A DNA stretch of 5,299 nucleotides from Clostridia bacterium. Its GTDB lineage: Bacteria; Bacillota; Clostridia; Oscillospirales; QAKW01. This document shows positions 1 to 5,299 of the stretch, piece after piece. A program made the position numbers and the translations under genes. Position 1 is the stretch's first letter, and the number at the start of each line of letters is the position of its first letter. The stretch spans positions 1-5,299 of the forward strand of contig JAFSBD010000043.1 of the NCBI GenBank assembly GCA_017442025.1. Reading direction: 5' to 3'. Under the pieces are notes generated by a model, which ran no database searches, was not told the origin of the DNA, and saw nothing but the letters and a program-made list of their open reading frames with translations.

Positions 1-92
1 AATTTTGAAAAATTTACAAAAATACTGTGAATAAACTTTAAATTTCGCCCCATTTTTTGTTTAGTTAACATAATTTGTTGTGCATCTATAAC

Positions 93-130
93 AAAAATGC
101 AGGTGTAAAAAAATTTACACCTGCATTTTT
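93..130 (-). terminator. Intrinsic terminator of pncB, probably bidirectional
   Basis: Bases 93-109 and 114-130 are a perfect 17-base inverted repeat around an AAAA loop (110-113). The core stem is TGCAGGTGTAAA, flanked by five A on the left and five T on the right, so either strand reads as a stem followed by a U-run. It lies 21 bases beyond the pncB stop codon (152-154), which fits rho-independent termination of that leftward gene. The symmetry means it could also stop a rightward transcript entering from outside the window. Confidence 0.9.
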
Positions 131-151
131 GGTTATTTTGCCAATCACCAA

Positions 152-1591
152 TCAATCACATTTGAGCAAATTATTTTTGATATTCCACAACTTTTCAGAG
201 TAATCTACATAAAATTCATGGGGATTTTCAAAACGTTTCACCTCATCCCAAAGCAAATCCAGTTGCTCAAGGCAATGCGCCCGTATTTCGCCGGTTGAAG
301 GTTTATCATAAACCAATCGGCCGGATTTGAAAATCGGTTTTAAAAGCGGCACCGCAACATAATCGGAAATCACCTTCTTCTTCCATGTATGAACGGGGTC
401 AAATAATGTATAAGGTTGGCTCTCATCGATCACTTCATCATGCAAGGTAATCAAATCAGCAATAGCCTTCCCGGTATCCTTGGCAAACATTCTATATACC
501 TGTTTAAAACAAGGAGTAGTAATCTTTTCAATATTTTCCGAAACCTTGATTTTGGGCGTAATAGACCCATCCTCCTCTTCGACCGCCACAATCTTATAAA
601 CTCCGCCGAAAACGGATTCACTGCGGGAAGTAATCAGGCGCTCCCCCACCCCAAAAAGGTCAATTTTTGCACCTTGATTAATGCAATCGCGAATAATATA
701 TTCATCCAGCGAATTAGATACCATAATCTTGCAGTCCGGATAACCGGCTTCATCCAAAACAGAGCGAATCTTCCTGGAAAGGTAGGTAATATCCCCGGAA
801 TCAATGCGAACCGCAACAGGTCGGCATCCCATGGGTTTCAAAACCTCGTCAAAGCAACGAATTGCATTGGGCAATCCGGACTTTAACACATTGAAAGTAT
901 CAATTAACAAAACGCAAGAATCGGGGTAATTACGCGCATAGGCCTCAAACGCCTCGTATTCACCGGGAAAACTCTGCACCCAACTATGGGCCATCGTTCC
1001 GCTGCAGGGCACGCCATAAAGCTTATCACACAATGCATTAGAAGTGCTTGTGCACCCCGCAATATAAGCCGCTCTTGCGCCCATGACCGATGCAGCTGTT
1101 CCGTGCGCACGGCGCGCGCCAAATTCACTGACACCGCGCCCATCTGCCGCACGCACAATGCGAGAGGCTTTGGTTGCGATCAAGCTCTGGTGATTGAGCG
1201 TCAGCAATATCATAGTTTCCAACAACTGCGCTTGAATGGCCGGTCCGCGAACGATCAAAATCGGTTCACCGGGGAAAACCGGCGTTCCTTCGGGAACCGC
1301 ATAAACATCACAGGAAAACTTAAAATTCAATAAATAATTAAGGAAGCCTTCAGAAAACAGTCCCTTCTGACGAAGAAAGTCAACCGCTTCCTCTGAGTAT
1401 GAAAGGTTTGATATGTAATCGATCACCTGATCCAAGCCACAACAAATCGCATATCCGCCACGATCGGGAACCTTACGGAAAAAGACATCGAAATAAACAA
1501 TTTGCTCGCCCTTCCCTTCAAGGTAATAACCGTTGCTCATAGTAAACTCATAAAAATCATTTAATAAACTTAATTCAAATTCCGACTTCAC
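152..1591 (-). CDS. pncB: Nicotinate phosphoribosyltransferase (NAPRTase)
   Basis: Cytoplasmic enzyme of the Preiss-Handler NAD salvage route: nicotinate + PRPP + ATP give nicotinate mononucleotide, PPi, ADP and phosphate. Numbered from the chosen GTG start (479 aa, typical family length), the visible family motifs are DFYEFTM at 12-18, FGARRAHG at 157-164, GTMAHSW at 198-204, DTFN at 231-234, RIDSGD at 262-267, VSNSLDE at 291-297 and GVGERLIT at 314-321. His202 in GTMAHSW is the expected phosphorylated histidine. The reading frame is intact through the C-terminal domain. In-frame starts also exist at ATG 1609 and ATG 1597. I prefer GTG at 1591 because AAGAGGAG (1606-1599) sits 7 bases before it, whereas ATG 1609 has no ribosome site and would lie about 6 bases from the predicted transcript start. 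It is monocistronic and divergent from hppA. The product call is very secure; the start is moderately so. Confidence 0.95.
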   Translation of the reverse strand: MKSEFELSLLNDFYEFTMSNGYYLEGKGEQIVYFDVFFRKVPDRGGYAICCGLDQVIDYISNLSYSEEAVDFLRQKGLFSEGFLNYLLNFKFSCDVYAVPEGTPVFPGEPILIVRGPAIQAQLLETMILLTLNHQSLIATKASRIVRAADGRGVSEFGARRAHGTAASVMGARAAYIAGCTSTSNALCDKLYGVPCSGTMAHSWVQSFPGEYEAFEAYARNYPDSCVLLIDTFNVLKSGLPNAIRCFDEVLKPMGCRPVAVRIDSGDITYLSRKIRSVLDEAGYPDCKIMVSNSLDEYIIRDCINQGAKIDLFGVGERLITSRSESVFGGVYKIVAVEEEDGSITPKIKVSENIEKITTPCFKQVYRMFAKDTGKAIADLITLHDEVIDESQPYTLFDPVHTWKKKVISDYVAVPLLKPIFKSGRLVYDKPSTGEIRAHCLEQLDLLWDEVKRFENPHEFYVDYSEKLWNIKNNLLKCD

Positions 1592-1598
1592 TTTCATA

Positions 1599-1606
1599 CT
1601 CCTCTT
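1599..1606 (-). promoter_or_regulatory. Ribosome binding site that decides the pncB start
   Basis: On the minus strand the sequence AAGAGGAG ends 7 bases before GTG (1591-1589), but only 1 base before ATG (1597-1595). It lies inside the longest open frame, overlapping codons 2-4 of the ATG 1609 version. Normal Shine-Dalgarno spacing therefore points to the GTG start. Confidence 0.6.
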
Positions 1607-1621
1607 CATGGAATTTTTACC

Positions 1622-1650
1622 ATTATAACATCAAAATCTTTTATATTCAA
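1622..1650 (-). promoter_or_regulatory. Predicted sigma-70-type promoter of pncB
   Basis: Read on the minus strand, a -35 box TTGAAT (1650-1645) is followed after 17 bases by a perfect -10 box TATAAT (1627-1622). Transcription would begin near 1615, giving a 24-base leader to the GTG start at 1591. It lies back to back with the hppA promoter. Confidence 0.7.
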
Positions 1651-1674
1651 TCATAATGGGCAAAAAATTAATAC

Positions 1675-1686
1675 TTTTGATCAAAA
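1675..1686. promoter_or_regulatory. Palindrome between the divergent promoters, possible operator
   Basis: TTTTGATCAAAA is a perfect 12-base palindrome located between the -35 boxes of pncB (1650-1645) and hppA (1700-1705). Its centre is about 54 bases upstream of the predicted hppA start and about 65 upstream of the predicted pncB start, positions a dual regulator could use. The surroundings are extremely AT-rich, so chance is a real alternative, and no regulator is encoded nearby. Confidence 0.25.
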
Positions 1687-1699
1687 ATTTAAAATTCTA

Positions 1700-1728
1700 T
1701 TGATTTTTAGATTTTAAAACATTATAAT
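1700..1728 (+). promoter_or_regulatory. Predicted sigma-70-type promoter of hppA
   Basis: A -35 box TTGATT (1700-1705) and a perfect -10 box TATAAT (1723-1728) are separated by exactly 17 bases. Transcription would start near 1735, leaving a leader of about 29 bases that contains the ribosome site AAGGAAG (1751-1757), 6 bases before the ATG. Confidence 0.75.
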
Positions 1729-1763
1729 ATAAAATTACATTAATCTACGAAAGGAAGATTTAC

Positions 1764-3860
1764 ATGTTCAACCTTGAAAATTGCTTGATTTTCGTTGTCT
1801 TTCTCGGTGCTGTTTTGGCATTGATTTATGCCCTTGTTACAGCAAAAAAGGTAATGAAATTCTCCGAAGGAACCGATTTAATGAAAAAAATCGCCGGTTC
1901 TATTCGAAAAGGCGCCAACGCCTATCTCAAACGTCAATATACGATCGTTTCGATATTCTTTGCTGCGATGTTTATCATTCTGATCGTGATGGCAGCTTTT
2001 AATTTGCTCACTTGGTTTGTCCCCTTCGCCTTTGTTACGGGTGGATTTTTCTCCGGACTTTCCGGATTCATTGGCATGAAGATCGCTACTTATGCCAACT
2101 CCAGAACCGCGAACGCCTGCCAAGAAGGATTAAACCGCGGCTTGCGGGTTGCCTTTTCTGCCGGCTCTGTTATGGGCTTCACAGTTGTGGGCCTGGGGCT
2201 TTTGGACATTTCCCTTTGGTTCATGCTTCTTAAATTTGCCTTTCACCTCGAGGCCGCCCAAATCAGCAGTGCTATGCTCACCTTTGGCATGGGCGCATCG
2301 TCCATGGCCCTTTTTGCTCGTGTAGGCGGTGGTATTTTCACCAAGGCCGCCGATGTTGGTGCAGACTTGGTTGGTAAAGTCGAAGCAGGTATTCCCGAGG
2401 ATGATCCGCGCAATCCTGCCGTTATTGCCGATAACGTAGGCGATAACGTGGGCGATGTTGCCGGCATGGGTGCTGACCTTTACGAATCTTATGTAGGCTC
2501 TATCATTTCCGCCTCTGCACTTGGCATTGCTGCCTATAACGGAAACATCAGAGCAATGCTCCTCCCCATGTTGATGGCCGCCATCGGCATCTTCTGTTCC
2601 ATTTTCGGCACTTTTCTGGTTCGCACCAAAGAAGGTGCATCTCAAAAGAACCTGCTTGGTGCTTTGAGCCGAGGCACCAACTTTAGCGCAATCATTATTG
2701 CCGTTATTGCCCTTCCCATTGTTTTTTTTCTGTTGGGTAAAGAGAGTTTGGGGTTGTATTTTGCCATCATTGCCGGCTTGCTTGCCGGCGTTCTGATCGG
2801 TAAATCCACGGAATACTATACCTCCGAGACCTTTAACCCCACCAAGAAATTGGCTGAGAAATCCGAAACCGGTTCTGCCACCACCATCATCGGCGGTCTT
2901 TCTTTAGGTATGCTTTCTACCGCCATGCCGATCATCATTATTTCGATCTGTGTTTTGGCCGCTTATTTCCTTTCCGGCGGAAGCCAAAATGCCAATGCCG
3001 GTCTCTACGGTATTGCTCTTGCCGCAGTCGGCATGCTCTCCACCCTGGGCATCACCCTTGCGACCGATGCCTACGGCCCTGTTGCCGATAATGCCGGTGG
3101 TATTGCGGAAATGGCAGGTCTTGATCCTGAGGTCCGCAAGCGTACCGACGCCCTGGATTCCTTGGGCAACACCACTGCCGCCACCGGCAAAGGTTTTGCC
3201 ATTGGTTCTGCCGCACTGACCGCCCTTGCGCTCATGGCCTCTTATATTGATAAAGTGTCCGGAATTGAAGGCGGCAAGGAAGCCATTAGCAACCTGAGCC
3301 TGATGAATCCCACCGTTTTGATCGGCTTGTTTGTCGGCGCTTGTCTTCCGTTTGTATTTGCCGCTCTTACCATGGATTCCGTTGGCAAAGCGGCACAGTC
3401 GGTTGTTTTAGAGGTGCGTCGTCAATTAAAGGAAATAAATGGCCTTATGGATGGAAAAGCAGAGCCGGATTATGCCTCCTGTGTTGATCTTTGCACAAAG
3501 TCCAGCTTACGCGAAATGGTTGTTCCCACCGTTGTAGCCATTGTTGTTCCCGTTGTTGTCGGTCTTGTTTTAGGATGCGCCGGTGTTGTCGGTATGCTTG
3601 CAGGTGCCACCGTATCCGGATTCTTGATTGCCATCTTCATGTCCAATTCCGGCGGTGCCTGGGATAATGCCAAGAAATATATTGAAGGCGGCAACCATGG
3701 CGGAAAAGGTTCCGATCAACATAAAGCCGCCGTTGTTGGCGATACAGTAGGTGATCCCTTTAAGGATACTTCCGGTCCCGCCATCAACATTCTGATCAAG
3801 CTGCTTTCCATGGTTTCCATTGTATTTGCAGCCCTTGTTGTTAACTTCAGCATATTCTGA
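1764..3860 (+). CDS. hppA: Membrane-bound ion-translocating pyrophosphatase, K+-dependent, Na+-type
   Basis: Integral membrane pump that couples PPi hydrolysis to export of Na+ and/or H+. At 698 aa, with many hydrophobic helices (about 16 expected for the family), it is full length. PPi/Mg-binding motifs are intact: DVGADLVGKVE at 197-207, EDDPRNPA with DNVGDNVGD at 212-231, DAYGPVADNAGGIAEM at 435-450 and GDTVGDPFKDTSGPA at 659-673. In GNTTAATGKG (468-477), Ala472 and Gly475 replace the Lys and Thr of K+-independent enzymes, so K+ dependence is expected. Glu241 in GADLYESYVG occupies the position known from Na+ pumps such as that of Thermotoga, not the shifted position of plant H+ pumps. Thr92, Phe96, Asp148 and Met176 may mark the dual Na+/H+ subclass. 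ATG 1764 has AAGGAAG 6 bases upstream. The gene is monocistronic, between its own promoter and terminator. The family call is certain; ion specificity is inferred. Confidence 0.97.
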   Translation: MFNLENCLIFVVFLGAVLALIYALVTAKKVMKFSEGTDLMKKIAGSIRKGANAYLKRQYTIVSIFFAAMFIILIVMAAFNLLTWFVPFAFVTGGFFSGLSGFIGMKIATYANSRTANACQEGLNRGLRVAFSAGSVMGFTVVGLGLLDISLWFMLLKFAFHLEAAQISSAMLTFGMGASSMALFARVGGGIFTKAADVGADLVGKVEAGIPEDDPRNPAVIADNVGDNVGDVAGMGADLYESYVGSIISASALGIAAYNGNIRAMLLPMLMAAIGIFCSIFGTFLVRTKEGASQKNLLGALSRGTNFSAIIIAVIALPIVFFLLGKESLGLYFAIIAGLLAGVLIGKSTEYYTSETFNPTKKLAEKSETGSATTIIGGLSLGMLSTAMPIIIISICVLAAYFLSGGSQNANAGLYGIALAAVGMLSTLGITLATDAYGPVADNAGGIAEMAGLDPEVRKRTDALDSLGNTTAATGKGFAIGSAALTALALMASYIDKVSGIEGGKEAISNLSLMNPTVLIGLFVGACLPFVFAALTMDSVGKAAQSVVLEVRRQLKEINGLMDGKAEPDYASCVDLCTKSSLREMVVPTVVAIVVPVVVGLVLGCAGVVGMLAGATVSGFLIAIFMSNSGGAWDNAKKYIEGGNHGGKGSDQHKAAVVGDTVGDPFKDTSGPAINILIKLLSMVSIVFAALVVNFSIF

Positions 3861-3866
3861 TAATAC

Positions 3867-3897
3867 AAAAGCCGATGCGAAATTCGCATCGGCTTTT
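3867..3897 (+). terminator. Intrinsic terminator of hppA
   Basis: The GC-rich stem GCCGATGCG (3871-3879) pairs with CGCATCGGC (3885-3893) around an AAATT loop. It is extended by AAAA on the left and TTTT on the right and followed by ATTAT. It begins 6 bases after the hppA stop codon. The A/T flanks make it usable from the other strand too, although no convergent gene is present. Confidence 0.92.
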
Positions 3898-3946
3898 ATT
3901 ATGCAAAAAGTTACAAATTTTTCGTCCACATATCTTCAAATTCATA

Positions 3947-3974
3947 TTGATTTTTAAGAAAAATACTATATAAT
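3947..3974 (+). promoter_or_regulatory. Predicted sigma-70-type promoter of the GH109-like gene
   Basis: TTGATT (3947-3952) and a perfect TATAAT (3969-3974) are separated by 16 bases, predicting transcription from about 3981 and a leader of about 39 bases. The first ten bases, TTGATTTTTA, are identical to the start of the hppA promoter (1700-1709). The preceding terminator and this promoter together argue that the gene is transcribed independently of hppA. Confidence 0.7.
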
Positions 3975-3987
3975 GTAAATATAGTAT
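3963..3987. promoter_or_regulatory. Inverted repeat over the -10 box and transcript start, possible operator
   Basis: ATACTATA (3963-3970) and its exact reverse complement TATAGTAT (3980-3987) flank a 9-base spacer. The left arm runs into the -10 box and the right arm covers the predicted transcription start, the usual place for a repressor site. The A/T-only composition apart from one C/G pair per arm keeps confidence low. Confidence 0.35.
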
Positions 3988-4005
3988 AAAATATGCCTTA
4001 TTTGC

Positions 4006-4012
4006 AAAGGAG
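4006..4012 (+). promoter_or_regulatory. Ribosome binding site deciding the start of the third gene
   Basis: AAAGGAG lies 7 bases before ATG 4020. The in-frame ATG at 3993 has no such site and would add nine residues (MPYLQRRTT) ahead of the beta strand that normally opens this fold, so ATG 4020 is the start. Confidence 0.9.
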
Positions 4013-4019
4013 AACAACA

Positions 4020-5213
4020 ATGAAAAAACTTAGAGTTGGTTTGATCGGCCTGGGTGGCCGTGGGCTCGGCTTATGCAAAAGCACTGTTTTCACCGATTTT
4101 GAAGGCGTTGAATTAGTTGCCATCTGCGATAACTATCAACCCTGGTTGGATCGCGCCGTTGAGTGCCTGGCCACCGAAAAGGATCTTCATCCCAAGACCT
4201 TTACTGATCACCATGATGTTTTGAATAAAGACTTGATCGATGCTGTTTTGATCGTTACCTCCTGGGAAACCCATATCCCCATCGCTATCGAAGCTTTGGA
4301 GCTCGGTATTCCCGTTGGTATGGAAATTTGCGGTTGTTATGATCTGCAGCAGGTATGGGATCTTGTTCACACCTGGGAGCGAACCAAAACTCCCTTTATG
4401 TTCCTTGAGAACTGTTGCTACGGTCAAAACGAGCTGATGCTCTTAAACATGGTTCGCCAGGGCGTTTTCGGCGAAGTTTCCCATTGCGACGGTTGCTATG
4501 CCCATGACCTGCGTAGAGAAATCTGCAAAGGCGTTCTCACCCATCACTATCGTTGGGGCAACTATGTCAACCGCAATTGCGAAAACTACCCCACCCATGA
4601 GCTTGGCCCCATTGCAAAAATGCTCAACATCAATCACGGCAACCGCTTCCTGACCCTCACCTCTACCTCTTCCAAATCCGTTGGTATGCACGAATATATC
4701 AAGCAAAAACATCCCGACCATGAGGTTTTGATGAACGCCAAATTCAATCAAGGCGATGTTGTTATCACCACCATCAAATGTGCCGGTGGCGAGACCATCA
4801 CCCTGAAATTGGATACCACCCTCCCCCGCTTCTATTCCCGCGGTTTGGAGGTGCACGGTACCAAGGCTTATTATAACGATGTTTGCAAATCCTTCTTCTT
4901 CGAAGGCGATGAAGAGGTTGAAGAAATGTGGGATTGGCAGCCCAACTGGGATAACCGCGAGAAATATCGCGAGCAGTATGAGCATCCCATCTGGAAAGAG
5001 TATCTTGCCAACGGCATTAAGGGCGGCCATGGCGGCATGGACGGCCTTGTCTATGGGGCCTTCTACGATTGCGTTATGAACGGTTATGATATGCCCATCA
5101 ATGTTTATGATGCCGCTGCATGGATGGCAGTAACTAATCTTTCTGAGCAGTCCATTGCCTTGGGCGGTGCTCCGATGGTATTCCCCGATTTCACCAGTGG
5201 TGCATGGAAATAA
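4020..5213 (+). CDS. Gfo/Idh/MocA-fold protein, GH109-like (putative NAD-dependent glycosidase)
   Basis: A 397-aa NAD-binding protein with an N-terminal Rossmann domain (GLIGLGGRG at 7-15; CDN at 36-38 ending the second strand; SWETH at 81-85) and a C-terminal alpha/beta domain. The catalytic EKP motif of sugar dehydrogenases is replaced by MEICG (101-105), so there is no lysine. Instead it shows GH109-type motifs: LENCCYG at 129-135, Tyr160 before AHDLR, YPTHELGP at 190-197, GGHGGMD at 335-341 and the SEQSIALGG tail at 375-383. GH109 enzymes hydrolyse glycosides (first described: alpha-N-acetylgalactosaminidase) through transient oxidation by bound NAD. There is no signal peptide, so it is probably cytoplasmic and would act on imported sugars or small glycosides. 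Fourteen cysteines is high. It stands alone, with its own promoter and terminator and no transporter or sugar gene beside it, so the substrate cannot be named. An ordinary oxidoreductase remains possible. The fold is sure; glycosidase activity is inferred. Confidence 0.85.
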   Translation: MKKLRVGLIGLGGRGLGLCKSTVFTDFEGVELVAICDNYQPWLDRAVECLATEKDLHPKTFTDHHDVLNKDLIDAVLIVTSWETHIPIAIEALELGIPVGMEICGCYDLQQVWDLVHTWERTKTPFMFLENCCYGQNELMLLNMVRQGVFGEVSHCDGCYAHDLRREICKGVLTHHYRWGNYVNRNCENYPTHELGPIAKMLNINHGNRFLTLTSTSSKSVGMHEYIKQKHPDHEVLMNAKFNQGDVVITTIKCAGGETITLKLDTTLPRFYSRGLEVHGTKAYYNDVCKSFFFEGDEEVEEMWDWQPNWDNREKYREQYEHPIWKEYLANGIKGGHGGMDGLVYGAFYDCVMNGYDMPINVYDAAAWMAVTNLSEQSIALGGAPMVFPDFTSGAWK

Positions 5214-5268
5214 AAGAACTAAGACGCCAACCCCGGCCCGTTCAATTTAGACTAATTTATTTAAGGAT

Positions 5269-5298
5269 AAAACGGCGCCTCAAAAGCGCCGTTTTTTT
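5269..5298 (+). terminator. Intrinsic terminator of the GH109-like gene
   Basis: AAAACGGCGC (5269-5278) pairs with GCGCCGTTTT (5286-5295) around a 7-base loop, and seven T (5292-5298) follow the GC stem. It lies 55 bases after the stop codon. I see no gene in the 55 bases between. Confidence 0.92.
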
Positions 5299-5299
5299 G

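Noticed and set aside
1..92. Possible promoter or gene end at the left edge
   Set aside because: AT-rich with only weak matches to promoter boxes on either strand and no supportable open frame; nothing can be claimed without the neighbouring sequence.
416..886. Rightward open frame opposite pncB
   Set aside because: Lies wholly antisense to a clearly coding gene and its translation has no recognisable family features; it is a shadow frame.
1610..1763. Possible riboswitch ahead of hppA or pncB
   Set aside because: The predicted leaders are only about 24-29 bases long, too short for an aptamer, and no stem structure is visible in them.
2130..2645. Leftward 171-codon open frame opposite hppA
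   Set aside because: Antisense to conserved pyrophosphatase motifs, His/Gly/Asn-rich translation typical of a shadow, no ribosome site of its own seen.
3518..3572. GTTGTT-rich tract looking like a short DNA repeat
   Set aside because: It encodes a valine-rich membrane helix of hppA; the repetition follows from codon choice.
3993..4019. Upstream ATG extending the third gene by nine residues
   Set aside because: No ribosome site before it, while AAAGGAG is ideally placed for ATG 4020, which begins directly at the Rossmann strand.
4443..5030. Leftward 195-codon open frame opposite the GH109-like gene
   Set aside because: Its hydrophobic look arises from the complement of the real gene's codons; it is fully contained and resembles no known protein.

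Overview
The window holds three complete genes, each apparently its own transcription unit. It has AT-rich, Pribnow-like promoters (TATAAT), strong AGGAG-type ribosome sites, compact intrinsic terminators and moderately GC-rich coding DNA. Together with the protein types, this suggests an anaerobic member of the Firmicutes (Clostridia, possibly a gut lineage). That assignment is an inference from style; there is no rRNA or other marker gene here.

Layout. Bases 1-92 are AT-rich and hold no gene I can support. A perfect-stem terminator (93-130) closes the leftward gene pncB (nicotinate phosphoribosyltransferase, 152-1591 or up to 1609). A divergent 150-base promoter region (about 1610-1763) carries two back-to-back sigma-70-type promoters and a small palindrome. 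Rightward from it runs hppA (membrane-bound, ion-pumping pyrophosphatase, 1764-3860), which ends at a hairpin terminator (3867-3897). A third gene (4020-5213) has its own promoter with an overlapping inverted repeat. It encodes a cytoplasmic Gfo/Idh/MocA-fold protein whose motifs resemble the NAD-dependent glycosidases of family GH109. A terminator at 5269-5298 ends it and nearly ends the window. No intergenic stretch exceeds 300 bases.

How they fit together. PncB salvages nicotinate into NAD precursors and releases pyrophosphate. HppA spends pyrophosphate to pump Na+ and/or H+ across the membrane. The two share one regulatory region and are metabolically linked through PPi, although pncB is only one of many PPi sources. 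The third protein should bind NAD(H), but otherwise shows no pathway link to the first two.

The region is mainly housekeeping; I found no mobile element, CRISPR array, RNA gene or obviously new multi-gene system. The most useful second-look points are: residues suggesting that HppA belongs to the dual Na+/H+ pumping class; the likely mis-annotation risk of the third gene as an oxidoreductase; and the evidence that pncB starts at a GTG rather than the upstream ATG.
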